Below, piece after piece: positions 35,031 to 43,833 of a stretch of 49,006 bases of DNA. The stretch is from contig SKUB01000190.1 in assembly GCA_007122315.1 (NCBI GenBank), positions 1 through 49,006 on the forward strand, in the 5' to 3' direction. A program made the translations under genes and the position numbers. How positions within the stretch are numbered: the first letter of the stretch is position 1; the number at the start of each line of letters is the position of its first letter. This DNA comes from Pseudomonadales bacterium (lineage in GTDB: Bacteria; Pseudomonadota; Gammaproteobacteria; Pseudomonadales; Azotimanducaceae). The notes beneath the pieces were generated by a model that was given only the letters and a program-made list of their open reading frames with translations, did not search any database and had not been told where the DNA came from.

Positions 35031-36173
35031 TCAGCCGCGCAGGGTGCGGAACGTCGCCCGCACCTCGTCGACGAACACCTCCGGACGCTCGAACGCGGCG
35101 AAGTGGCCACCCTTTTCCTGCTCGCTGAAGTGGACGATGTGGGTGAAGCGCTTGTCGGCCCAGCGCCGGGAGGTGCGGAAAATCTCCTTCGGAAAGATCG
35201 TGATTCCCGTGGGCAGCGACACCGGCTCCAGATTGACGCTGCCGAAGCTCTCCCAGTAGAGCCGGGCCGACGATGCAGCGGCGTTGTTGAGCCAGTAGAT
35301 CATCACGTTGTCGAGCAGTTCATCCCGGGTCAGCACGTTTTCCGGATGGCCGTCGCAATCCATCCACGACCAGAACTTCTCGATGATCCAGGCCGCCTGA
35401 CCCACGGGTGAATCGGCGAGGCCATAGCCCAGGGTCTGCGGTCGGGTCGCCTGCTGTTTGGAGTAGCCGGAGTCCCAATCCTGATAGTGCTTCATGCCGG
35501 CCAGGGCGGACTGCTCTGCAGCGCTGAGGTCATCCATGGTTTCCGGGTCCGGCGGTGCGATGGCCATGTTGAGGTGGATGCCCTCACAGGCTCCCTTGTT
35601 CTGAATGCCGATCATGGTGGTGACCATCGCACCCCAGTCACCGCCCTGGGCGAAGTAATGCTCGTAGCCGAGCCGTCGCATCAGCGTGTCCCAGGCCTCG
35701 GCGATCTTCTCCACGCCCCAGCCTGGCTGCGTTGGCTTGTCGGAGAAACCGTAACCGGGCAGGGACGGGCAGACGACGTGGAAGGCGTCGCCGGCATCGC
35801 CACCGTAGGCCACGGGGTCGGTGAGCGGGCCGATCACCTTGTGAAACTCCAGTACGGATCCAGGCCAGCCGTGGGTCATCAGCAGTGGCCGTGCCTGTTC
35901 GTGGGGGGATCTGACGTGCAGGAAGTGAATGCCGAGACCGTCGACGGTGGTACGGAACTGATCGAAACTGTTCAGCAGGGCCTCGGCGCGGCGCCAGTCG
36001 TACTGCTCCCGCCAGTAGCTGACCAGCTCGTGAACATAGGCCAGCGGTATGCCCTGGGACCAGTCCTCTGTGGTCTCCTCATCCGGCCAGCGGACGCGGT
36101 CCAGACGCGCCGCCAGGTCATCGAGTTCGGCTTGTTGGATCCTGATGGTGAAAGGGGTGACGGCGTCGCTCAC
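35031..36173 (-). CDS. Epoxide hydrolase (microsomal type)
   Basis: A 380-residue enzyme with the epoxide hydrolase N-terminal domain (VTPFTIRIQQAELDDLAARL) followed by an alpha/beta hydrolase core. The oxyanion motif is HGWPGS, the nucleophile is Asp179 in GGDWGA, and the base is the His in KGGHFAAFE. It opens epoxides to diols; the microsomal type takes lipophilic arene or alkene epoxides. The GTG start has AGGAG seven bases upstream. The C-terminus is complete. Confidence 0.92.
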   Translation of the reverse strand: MSDAVTPFTIRIQQAELDDLAARLDRVRWPDEETTEDWSQGIPLAYVHELVSYWREQYDWRRAEALLNSFDQFRTTVDGLGIHFLHVRSPHEQARPLLMTHGWPGSVLEFHKVIGPLTDPVAYGGDAGDAFHVVCPSLPGYGFSDKPTQPGWGVEKIAEAWDTLMRRLGYEHYFAQGGDWGAMVTTMIGIQNKGACEGIHLNMAIAPPDPETMDDLSAAEQSALAGMKHYQDWDSGYSKQQATRPQTLGYGLADSPVGQAAWIIEKFWSWMDCDGHPENVLTRDELLDNVMIYWLNNAAASSARLYWESFGSVNLEPVSLPTGITIFPKEIFRTSRRWADKRFTHIVHFSEQEKGGHFAAFERPEVFVDEVRATFRTLRG

Positions 36174-36236
36174 GGTGTGCTCCTCGAAGGCTGCAAAGCC
36201 CGCAAGCTAACACACCGCGTTGCTGTGGTTCCGCGT

Positions 36237-37172
36237 CTACCAGAACCGCACCGATCCGGTCGAAGCCATCATCATCTGGCCGAACTCGAAGGCGTCCTCG
36301 ATGATCTCGGCCAAGGATGCGGCGTCAATGTCCAGGCGCTGTGCGATCGGCTGCCCGGCGAAGGTCTCGGCCAGTGCGAGGACCTCGCGATCGGCATCCC
36401 CGGCGCCGGTTCCCGCCAGGTCGATGGCCAGGATCAGCAGGTTGCGCTGGTCGTCATTGGTCGCGGCATCGCCTTCGCCCTGCTCGGCAAGGACGCGAAC
36501 GGCGCTGTCCGGCAGGTGCCAGGATCGCGCGATGGCGCTTCCGATCAGGGGGTGCCATTCGTGAATAAGTGAGGTGGCTTCCGGGTTCCCCAGCATGTCG
36601 TGGGCCCGTGCTCCGGCCTGGGCCAGGATGTAGATGCGACCGATGTTGTGGATCAGGCCCAGCGTGAGCATGTCCTCCGGACAGGCCCGCCGGCTTTTGC
36701 GTGCCAGGCTGTAGGCGAGTTCGGACACCATGCGGCTGCGGTCCCATTCGGGCCCCAGCAGATCGTGAACGGCGCGGAACTCCGGGGCCTGTTTCATCTG
36801 TTGCATCGCGAAGTGGAGGCTGACGCTATGCACGAGACGGGTGCCCAGGCGGTTGACACAGGTGTCCATGTTGGGAGTTTCGAGACCGCCGCGTCGATAG
36901 ATCGGCGAGTTTGCGAGCTTCAGCACAGTGCCCGCCAGCGCCGGCTCACTGAGAATGAGCTCGGTGATCTGGGAGACCTGGACCTCCTTGCGGTCCAGGG
37001 CGCGGTGGATGAGCGTGACCACGCTCGGCAGCGCCGGCAGGTTGAGATCGCCCGCCGCGAGCCTGGATTTCAGGCCGCTGATCAGCTGCAGGGCGGCGCC
37101 GCCGTCGTCGGCGGCGCTCGCGGCGGAGCGGTTCCTGGGCTTGGAGACAGCATCTTCCGATAGCGTTGACAT
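36237..37172 (-). CDS. HDOD domain protein
   Basis: A 311-residue cytoplasmic protein. The HDOD domain begins at LPALPSVVTLIHRALDR and continues with LILSEPALAGTVLKLANSP, the hallmark of the family; a degraded HD segment includes GLIHNIGRIYILA. HDOD proteins relay signals in c-di-GMP and related networks but have no proven enzymatic activity. The start has AGGGCA upstream. No signalling gene is adjacent. Confidence 0.9.
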   Translation of the reverse strand: MSTLSEDAVSKPRNRSAASAADDGGAALQLISGLKSRLAAGDLNLPALPSVVTLIHRALDRKEVQVSQITELILSEPALAGTVLKLANSPIYRRGGLETPNMDTCVNRLGTRLVHSVSLHFAMQQMKQAPEFRAVHDLLGPEWDRSRMVSELAYSLARKSRRACPEDMLTLGLIHNIGRIYILAQAGARAHDMLGNPEATSLIHEWHPLIGSAIARSWHLPDSAVRVLAEQGEGDAATNDDQRNLLILAIDLAGTGAGDADREVLALAETFAGQPIAQRLDIDAASLAEIIEDAFEFGQMMMASTGSVRFW

Positions 37173-37254
37173 AGTCGTGCCCTGCCTTCGTGGCGCCCGT
37201 TACCACAGGGTTGTCGGCTGCTGCCGGCAAACCTTGAGCGCCTACCAGGTCAGG

Positions 37255-39189
37255 TCACGGTCGCAGCCGGAAACCGACGTGGAACTGCCGGCCGGGAGTG
37301 TTGAATCCGAACACGTCCTGGTAGTCCTCGTCGGCAAGATTGTCGGCGCGCAGGAACAGCTCGACCTGCGGGCTGGCCTGCCAGCTGGCCGCAGCATTGA
37401 TGAGGATGTAGTCGTCGAGGGCGACGCGAGTGGCGGGGAAGGTCGCGAAGGAGAGGTCGTCACGCTTGCCGCTCAGGACGACGTCCGTGCGCAGCCGGAG
37501 GCGATCGTCCGCAAAGGCCCGGGTCAGACTGACCGCGCCGCTGTGGCGTGGGCGCCGCAGCTCGCGGACCTGACCACCGGCCGCGTCCGGCTCCGATGCA
37601 TCGAGCCAGGCGTAACGCGCTGTGATCGTCGTGACATCATCCGGGCGCAGCGTCAGCCTGGCCTCGATGCCCTCGCGGCGGCTGTTGCGGTCACGATTGC
37701 GAGCTGTGAACAGGCCGGTGTCCGAGTCGAACACGAAGCCGTCGATTTCCTTCTGCAGCCGCGCCCGATGCCACAGCAGCTCGAGCTCCGCCCGCTCGTC
37801 TGCGAATTCGCGCGCCCAGCCGATCTCCAAGCCCCGGGAACGCTCCGGCTCCAGGCCGGGGTTGCCGAGGAAGGTGTCCGGCGTGAAGCCGAAACGTTCG
37901 GTGAAAGCAGGGTTCTTGACCGCCGTGGCGTAGGAGATCCAGGCGTCGCCCAGGGCCGCCGGCAGGGCGCTTCTCAGGCCGGTGCGCCAGGTGGTGGCGT
38001 TGGAGAAATCGCTGTTCCAGTCCTGCCTCAGGGCGGCGGTGACGTGCATGCTCTGATGCGGGTGGGCTCGCCACTCCAGCAGGCCCGAGTGGTGGCGCAG
38101 GCTCTGGCGCTGGTTGGGGTCGCCGAACGCGCTCGCCGTTCCACGCTGGATGAAGCGTTCCCGTTCCGTCTCCAGGGCGACGACGAGCTGTTGGCTGCCG
38201 GGCAGGAAGCCCTCGTAGGCATAAGCGGACTGAAAGCTGCCGCGGTAGCGGCGACCGAGACGGGCATCGGTCACGGCGCCGTCGGCGAAATCCTCATGGC
38301 GGGAGCCCAGCGCCTCCAGCGTCAGCCGGTGCTGCCAGTCGTCGCTCGGTGTCCAGTCCAGATGCATGCCGGAGACGACGCGACGGATCTCGGATTCGCG
38401 ATCGCCATCGGCAGGCACGAAGTCCGGCGCCGGGGTCGGATCGAACTCCACTGTGGCGTCGAATCCACGCACGGTTCCGGACAGGCGCAACTCAGGAGTG
38501 AGGTCCACGCCTCCGGTCAGGTTCAGCGTCGTCACGGTGTAGCCGTCGGGCTCGCCGTCGTCGGCAGAGACGTTCTCGCCGCGGGTGTCATAGTGATCCG
38601 CGATGGCCGTGACGTGTCCCCTGTCGCCGGTTGTGCCGGCCCCGAGCGTGACCTCCCGGGTTCTGCGGTTGCCGGCTCCGGCGCGCAGTTCCAGACCATC
38701 GAGACGCGGCGTCCGCAGATGCAGGGCACCGGCCACGGCATCACTGCCCCAGAGTGCACCGCTCGGGCCCGGGAGCAGCTCGACAGCTTCCACGGTGGGC
38801 CCGCGGACATGGGCGAAGTCGTAGGCTGAACCAATGGCGGGATCGTTGACCTTGAAGCCGTCGATGCGCACCTGCACGTGGTCCGACTCGGACCCGCGGA
38901 TGCGCATCTGAGTGAGGCTTCCGGGCCCGCCACTGCGGGATATCGCAGTGGTGGGCAGCGTGCGCAGCAGGTCGGTGAGGAACGGTGATTCCGCGTCGCG
39001 CAGGTCCTGGCCGGTCAGAAACTGTGCTGCTCCCGGGAGTTCCGAGGGCGCGACGGGTGTGCGGCTGCCGAGCACCAGGAGGGTGTCGATTTCCTGCTTG
39101 GCGGTCGCGTCGGAAACGTCGGCGAATGCGGGTTGGACGAAGATGGTGGTCGCTGCAACGAGCAGCGTTGCGGGCAGGCGGTACGCCAT
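37255..39189 (-). CDS. btuB: TonB-dependent vitamin B12 receptor
   Basis: A 644-residue outer-membrane receptor. A signal peptide (MAYRLPATLLVAATTIF then an AFA site) is followed by a TonB box (IDTLLVLGS), a plug domain with MRIRGSESDHVQVRIDGFKVNDP, and a 22-strand-type barrel. A cobalamin riboswitch directly upstream shows that the ligand is a cobalamin or other corrinoid. The ATG at 39187-39189 has GGGAG ten bases upstream, and this site lies inside a hairpin. The last residue is Pro, not the usual aromatic. Confidence 0.93.
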   Translation of the reverse strand: MAYRLPATLLVAATTIFVQPAFADVSDATAKQEIDTLLVLGSRTPVAPSELPGAAQFLTGQDLRDAESPFLTDLLRTLPTTAISRSGGPGSLTQMRIRGSESDHVQVRIDGFKVNDPAIGSAYDFAHVRGPTVEAVELLPGPSGALWGSDAVAGALHLRTPRLDGLELRAGAGNRRTREVTLGAGTTGDRGHVTAIADHYDTRGENVSADDGEPDGYTVTTLNLTGGVDLTPELRLSGTVRGFDATVEFDPTPAPDFVPADGDRESEIRRVVSGMHLDWTPSDDWQHRLTLEALGSRHEDFADGAVTDARLGRRYRGSFQSAYAYEGFLPGSQQLVVALETERERFIQRGTASAFGDPNQRQSLRHHSGLLEWRAHPHQSMHVTAALRQDWNSDFSNATTWRTGLRSALPAALGDAWISYATAVKNPAFTERFGFTPDTFLGNPGLEPERSRGLEIGWAREFADERAELELLWHRARLQKEIDGFVFDSDTGLFTARNRDRNSRREGIEARLTLRPDDVTTITARYAWLDASEPDAAGGQVRELRRPRHSGAVSLTRAFADDRLRLRTDVVLSGKRDDLSFATFPATRVALDDYILINAAASWQASPQVELFLRADNLADEDYQDVFGFNTPGRQFHVGFRLRP

Positions 39190-39222
39190 GGTGCGTTGCT
39201 CCCGGCCGGCGCCCCCCGCACC
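39190..39222 (-). promoter_or_regulatory. Hairpin that sequesters the btuB ribosome-binding site
   Basis: On the minus strand GGTGCG (39217-39222) can pair with CGCACC (39190-39195) directly before the ATG, enclosing the GGGAG site at 39199-39203. This is the expected expression platform for a riboswitch that blocks translation when bound. Confidence 0.65.
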
Positions 39223-39304
39223 GACCCGTTGGGGCGTGCGGAGGAGGCAGGACACGGGTCTGGCCCGAACGTCCCTGGCCCGCCCACCGCGCGCTTGAGG
39301 GTGA

Positions 39305-39519
39305 CACACCGGGCCGGTCTCCGGGCTCGCGAGCGGGAGCATGGACGTGCTCCGAGGTTCGACGCCTTCCCGCTCCGCGAAGTCCGCGGCCGGAGCCGGT
39401 CCTTCAGGGAGCAGTGGCGGAGTGTCGAACCTTCTCGCCTACCGTTGCGGGGGCAGCGTCGGCATTTGACCGACTTCCCGATTATCCACCCTCTCCTGCG
39501 AGGGCAGCACCGCGGTGTG
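39305..39519 (-). ncRNA. Cobalamin riboswitch
   Basis: All the family landmarks are visible on the minus strand: a P1 stem CACACCG/CGGTGTG at the two ends (39513-39519 with 39305-39311), GGATAATCGGGAAGTCGG, the invariant CTGCCCCCGCAACGGTA, GCCACTG, GGGAAGGCG, and the B12 box GCCCGGAGACCGGCCC near the 3' end. It lies 115 bases upstream of the btuB start and represses it when adenosyl- or another cobalamin binds. Confidence 0.95.
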
Positions 39520-39540
39520 CTGAGTGGCTGATTCTAGCCG

Positions 39541-39820
39541 GTTGCGGTGCAGCAGCGCACCTCTCCGGTTCTCATGGCTCCTGAATCCCTTTCACACGTC
39601 GGCACATGACCGGCCCGAGGAGCGCTTCGACGCAGCCAGCGGACAAAAAGACCGCGGCAGTCTGACGAAGGCGAACGTCGGCCATGGCATGTGCGCGAGG
39701 AGCGAGGATTTTTGTTTGCTGGCAAGGCGAAGTGCGACGAGTGGCCGGGAGTGTACATGGCGGTACATGACCGGCCCGAGGAGCGCTTCAACGCAGCCAG
39801 CGGACAAAAAGACCGCTCCT
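39541..39820. repeat. Intergenic repeat block
   Basis: The 280 bases between the btuB leader and the HIT gene hold no gene. They contain two 52-bp direct copies (39604-39655 and 39765-39816, one mismatch) and a large imperfect inverted repeat (arms about 39705-39756 and 39763-39816) around the core TGTAC-ATGGCG-GTACA. The right arm ends five bases before the HIT stop codon. The base pattern resembles known gammaproteobacterial intergenic palindromes, but I cannot name the family. Confidence 0.75.
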
Positions 39821-40168
39821 TCAGAAACCAGTCATCTGGCGGCCGCCTAGGAGGTGTAGATGCAGATGAAAAACGGTCTGCCCCCCCTCCGAGTTGCAGT
39901 TCATGATCAACCGATACCCCGACTCGGCAATGCCCTTGTCCGCAGCGATGCGGCTGGCGGTCAGCAGCATGTGCCCGAGCAGTTCCTTGTGCCGGGACTC
40001 GGCGTCGTTGAGGGTCGGAATCTCTTCCTTCTTCGGGATGATCAAAATGTGGATGGGCGCCTGCGGATTGACGTCCTTGAACGCCAGCACGTCGTCGTCT
40101 TCGTAGACGACGTCTGCGGGTATCTCCCCGCGAATGATCTTGCCGAAGATGGTCTTCATATCAGACAT
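39821..40168 (-). CDS. HIT family protein (HinT-like)
   Basis: A 115-residue purine-nucleotide-binding hydrolase. The histidine triad is HLHLHLL at 101-107 (His101, His103, His105), with FKDVNPQAPIHILIIPKK typical of HinT. It hydrolyses nucleoside phosphoramidates. The ATG at 40166-40168 overlaps the stop of the amidohydrolase gene by eight bases, indicating coupling; an internal ATG three codons on is possible. It ends beside the repeat block. Confidence 0.92.
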   Translation of the reverse strand: MSDMKTIFGKIIRGEIPADVVYEDDDVLAFKDVNPQAPIHILIIPKKEEIPTLNDAESRHKELLGHMLLTASRIAADKGIAESGYRLIMNCNSEGGQTVFHLHLHLLGGRQMTGF

Positions 40169-41630
40169 CACCGTGACGCAGCAGGTTGATGAATTCACGC
40201 CGGGTCTTGGGCCCGTAGGTGCGGAAGTGCGGGTCGGGTGCTTCGAGGTAGGCTGTGCGGCGCTGGGCCATGGCGTCGCGCCCGGTGTGCAGCTTGAGTT
40301 CCTCGGCGCTGATCTTGTAGGGCTTGACCGCATTGAGGCCGAACACCTTGGCGCGAATCTCAGGAGTGATAGCCGGATAGCCGTGGCGCTCCTGCAGTTC
40401 GCTGGAAATCTGAAAGGTGCGGAAGGCCTGGATCTGATCCTGAGGCGAGCCGTACCAGATGGAGTCCGTGCCCCACAGGACGTTGTCTTCGCCGACGTAC
40501 TTCAGCAGTTTGCCCATGGCATGAGCGGCGCTGTCCGGATCACGCATCAGGAAGCGCCACGTGCTGCCGAGCTCGGCGTAGACATTGCTGCCCTTGCCGA
40601 TGTCATTGTCGATCAGCGACTGGATCAGGGTATCGATGCCGTCACGGCCGGCGCCGGGCTCGAAGGCCCGTTCCGGCTGATCGACGACGTAGCCGGAGTG
40701 GTAGACGATGAACGTGACGTCCGGGTAGCGTCGGGCGATGCGGCCGATGTCCTGGCACTGGCTGTGCTCGTAGGAGCGGGGCCCGAACGGCAGGCCCTTG
40801 TGAATGCAGATCACCTTGACGCCAAGATCGCGGGCTTTCTCGACGAACGGGATCCCGGTGTCCTCGTCATCCATCCAGAAGCCGATGCCGTCAGGACCCC
40901 ATTGGGTGTAGGTCTTCCAGGCGGAGACACCCCAGCGCTCGGCCAGCTCGTCCATCTGGGCGACGTCGCCGTCCTGGTTGGGATTGACGCGCCCGTGCAG
41001 CAGCATGCGCTGGGTGCCTTCCATCTCGTCGACGATGCGGCGGACGGCGTCGGCGGATTCGATGGTCACCGGCTCCGCATCCGCGCGCGACGGCACGAAG
41101 GACAGCACCATCAGGTCGGTGTCCGAATCGAGAAACACGTCCTTGACGAACTCGTCCGGGCCGAGGCACTGCAGATAGGCGCGCTCGGGTTCGCTGGGGC
41201 AGTCCGCCGCCTTCGGCATCATGGCGAATGGTCGTGCCCCTTCGGGAACGTGTTTGAGCCAGGCGCCGGTGGGATCCACGTAGTGGCCCTGAACGTCGAA
41301 AATGAATTCGTTGCCTTCGAGGCTGGCGCCTGCGAGCTGGGTGTCGAAGGCTGCGTCCGCCGGCAGGTCGAAGAAACTGCCGGTGCGGCCAGCCGCCGCC
41401 TGGGCGGCATTGAACGCGAGCAGGGTGCTGGCAGCGCCGCAGCTCGACATGAGGAAACGGCGCCGGGTCTGACCGGTGCGCTTGGCGGCCGCTGCGGTCT
41501 GTTCCCGCGCAAGACGGTTGGCGTAGCGGCCGGTGGCATCGAGCGGCACCGGCACGAATTCGCCGTTGGAGGTGGAATCGAGCTTGATCGGCAGCCTGAG
41601 GCCGTCCGGATCGGAGTCCTTGCGAGTCAT
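40161..41630 (-). CDS. Tat-exported amidohydrolase-superfamily protein
   Basis: A 489-residue TIM-barrel protein of the amidohydrolase_2 (COG2159) group. A Tat signal is clear: RRRFLMSS at 56-63 followed by a hydrophobic stretch ending NAAQA. The first metal motif, normally HxH, reads FDVQGHYVDP, so the first His is Gln114. The other ligands remain in CIHKGLPFG, VYHSGYV and LWGTDSIWYGSPQDQ. It may be a decarboxylase or hydrolase in the periplasm with an altered metal site. The ATG overlaps the lipoprotein stop in ATGA, with GGGAG upstream. Confidence 0.88.
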   Translation of the reverse strand: MTRKDSDPDGLRLPIKLDSTSNGEFVPVPLDATGRYANRLAREQTAAAAKRTGQTRRRFLMSSCGAASTLLAFNAAQAAAGRTGSFFDLPADAAFDTQLAGASLEGNEFIFDVQGHYVDPTGAWLKHVPEGARPFAMMPKAADCPSEPERAYLQCLGPDEFVKDVFLDSDTDLMVLSFVPSRADAEPVTIESADAVRRIVDEMEGTQRMLLHGRVNPNQDGDVAQMDELAERWGVSAWKTYTQWGPDGIGFWMDDEDTGIPFVEKARDLGVKVICIHKGLPFGPRSYEHSQCQDIGRIARRYPDVTFIVYHSGYVVDQPERAFEPGAGRDGIDTLIQSLIDNDIGKGSNVYAELGSTWRFLMRDPDSAAHAMGKLLKYVGEDNVLWGTDSIWYGSPQDQIQAFRTFQISSELQERHGYPAITPEIRAKVFGLNAVKPYKISAEELKLHTGRDAMAQRRTAYLEAPDPHFRTYGPKTRREFINLLRHGDV

Positions 41631-42259
41631 GGCGTATCTCCCGGGGCTGCCCGCACCGCATCGCGGCTGCGGGCCATGTTGGTGGCGATGAGTTCGGCGG
41701 TTTCGCCGATAGCGGTATCGATGTCGCCGTCGAAGTCGATCCAGGAAAAGCCGCTCCAGATCAGGCGTGCGCCAGTCGTATCGCGCGCATAGCCGTAGAC
41801 CTCCACCACCTGACGGCCTGGTGGCGGGGGCGTGGCGGATCGCTGGTCGGCGCTGGCGAGAAAGTCCTGCAGCGTCCGGTAGGTTCGAGTCGCCGCATCC
41901 ACATTGCGCGGGATGCGGGCCCCATGGTCTTCGGCATCCACAGCCAGCCGACGTACCACGAGGATGAGTGCTGCGTTCTCGGCATCGGCACCCGCAAGTA
42001 TGCGGGCGTGTTCGAGTGCGCTGTACGTTGGAATCGAGAGGTGGCTCTGGACCGAGCTGACGTCGTGCCGGACGAGGGCGGTCTGGAGGCGATCTTCGAA
42101 CGTCAACCGCACCTGTTCGTTGGGGCTGAAGCCCACCAGGAACACACGCTGATCGGTGACGTCCGGCGCCGGGGCCACCGGCGTCCGTGTGCTGCAGCCC
42201 CCGACAGCGAGGCAACCGAGCAGGATCAGGATGGGTAAGGACCGCCGCGCGTCGCGCAT
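41627..42259 (-). CDS. Lipoprotein of unknown function
   Basis: A 210-residue lipoprotein: signal MRDARRSLPILILLGCLAVG, then the lipobox Cys22 in VGGCSTRTP. The mature part begins with a Pro-rich linker and is mixed alpha/beta (VFLVGFSPNEQVRLTFEDRLQTAL), with no family I recognise. The ATG at 42257-42259 lies four bases after a GGAGG. It stands first in a tight operon with the Tat-exported amidohydrolase and the HIT protein, and could sit in the same periplasmic pathway. Confidence 0.8.
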   Translation of the reverse strand: MRDARRSLPILILLGCLAVGGCSTRTPVAPAPDVTDQRVFLVGFSPNEQVRLTFEDRLQTALVRHDVSSVQSHLSIPTYSALEHARILAGADAENAALILVVRRLAVDAEDHGARIPRNVDAATRTYRTLQDFLASADQRSATPPPPGRQVVEVYGYARDTTGARLIWSGFSWIDFDGDIDTAIGETAELIATNMARSRDAVRAAPGDTP

Positions 42260-42400
42260 GGCACCTCCGGGCTCCGACTGCTTTGGAGCGTGCCCCCGGC
42301 CCTGGCGCGAGTCAACTCGCAACGCCTCGTGCACGTTCACGCTTGGCGCAGCCGGTCCCTTTGTGCCATAAGCAGCGGTCGGCTCATCACAGGAAGCAGC

Positions 42401-43759
42401 GTGCGGCAGTATCAGAATTCCAGGGACGCTCCGCCGTCACGGTCGGCCGGCGCCGGCATGTTCGAGTCGCTCACCATCCGCGACTACCGCCTGCTGTGGA
42501 TGGCGAACCTCGGCGCCACGTTCGCCATGCAGATGTCCGTGGTGGCTCGCGGCTGGCTGGTCTACGCGATGACCGGCTCGGCGGTGAAGCTGGCCTGGGT
42601 GATGCTCGCGTTTTTGGCGCCCACCGTGGTGTTTTCGTTGCTCGGCGGTGCGCTGGCGGACCGGGTGGCGAAGAAGGCCATCATGGTCCTCGCCCAGGGC
42701 CTCAACTGCATCTCGACTGTGCTGCTCGCGATCATCATCCTGTCGAACAACATCGAATTCTGGCACTTCATCGCCTTCGGCCTGTTCAACGGGACGGTAC
42801 TGGCGCTGGCCATGCCTTCGCGGCAGGCCATCATTCCGGAGATCGTGGGCGAGCGGGGCATCTTCAATGCCATGGCCCTGTCCGCGGCGAGCATGAACCT
42901 TTCCAGGGTGCTCGGCCCGGCGGCGGCGGGCATGATCATCGCCATCGTTGCCGGCGGCGACACGGGCTCCGTGTTCGGGGTCGGCATCGTCTTCTGCATC
43001 ATCGCTGCCCTCTACGGGACCGCGTCCGTCAGCACCCTGTTCCTGCATCACGCAGGGAACCCAAGCGATCGTGAGCGTGGGGGCGTGGCGAGCGAGGTCG
43101 GCGACGGTCTGCGCTACATTCTCGCTGACACCCAGCTGCGCGCCCTGATCATGGTGGCCTTCGCCACGCTGCTGTTCGGCATGCCGATGCAGTTCCTGAT
43201 GCCCGCGTTCAATGCGGATGCCCTCGGTGGCGGGCCCGATGCCCTCGGCTGGCTGATGGGTGCCATGGGCGTCGGCGCCATCACCGGCTCGCTGCTGCTG
43301 GCGCGGATGGGGGAGGCTCGGCGCAAGGGCCGGCTCATGATCGGTTTCTCCCTGGCCTGGGCACTGGCCAGCGCGCTGTTCGCGCTCACCACGGACATCA
43401 CCACCGCCGTCGTCCTGTCAGGTTTGACGGGTTTCGCCAGCTCCATGTTCATGTCCCTGATCATGAGCCTTATTCAGATCAGTGCGTCATCCGAGATGCG
43501 TGGCCGGGTGATGAGTGTGACCATGCTGATCTGGGGATTGATGCCGCTCGGAGTGCTGCCCATCAGCTTCCTGGCAGAAGCCGCCGGCATCGGCACTGCT
43601 CTCCTGGTCAGCGCGCTGGTCCTGGCCCTGCTGACGCTGCTGATCGCGGTCGCGTTCCCGGTCATCCGCCGCATCGACCGTGGTTATGATCATGACGCGG
43701 TGGAGAGCGCAGCCGCACACGCTGCATCCAGAGCGCGGGCGTCGAAACCCCCGGAGTGA
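42401..43759 (+). CDS. MFS transporter
   Basis: About 452 residues with 12 predicted membrane helices, starting MFESLTIRDYRLLWMANLGATFAMQM after a short N-terminal tail. The GGALADRVAKKAIMV loop between helices 2 and 3 and LAMPSRQAIIPEIVG fit the MFS_3/enterobactin-exporter-like group. It likely exports a small molecule. I choose GTG at 42401 because AGGAA precedes it at a good distance; the ATG at 42458 has no site but matches family starts. It overlaps the start of a GTGA that is not the next gene's start. Confidence 0.88.
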   Translation: MRQYQNSRDAPPSRSAGAGMFESLTIRDYRLLWMANLGATFAMQMSVVARGWLVYAMTGSAVKLAWVMLAFLAPTVVFSLLGGALADRVAKKAIMVLAQGLNCISTVLLAIIILSNNIEFWHFIAFGLFNGTVLALAMPSRQAIIPEIVGERGIFNAMALSAASMNLSRVLGPAAAGMIIAIVAGGDTGSVFGVGIVFCIIAALYGTASVSTLFLHHAGNPSDRERGGVASEVGDGLRYILADTQLRALIMVAFATLLFGMPMQFLMPAFNADALGGGPDALGWLMGAMGVGAITGSLLLARMGEARRKGRLMIGFSLAWALASALFALTTDITTAVVLSGLTGFASSMFMSLIMSLIQISASSEMRGRVMSVTMLIWGLMPLGVLPISFLAEAAGIGTALLVSALVLALLTLLIAVAFPVIRRIDRGYDHDAVESAAAHAASRARASKPPE

Positions 43760-43833
43760 GCCTAAGCTGGCGCCCGGCGGCAGGCTTCGTCAGACTCGCT
43801 GGCTGCCAGCCGTTGCCACCTCCGGAGTCCACC

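Noticed and set aside
36928-38829. A 633-codon plus-strand frame across btuB
   Set aside because: Antisense to a receptor confirmed by its riboswitch; no recognisable domain.
39534-39807. Small minus-strand frames in the repeat block
   Set aside because: They are translated repeats without a ribosome site or family similarity.
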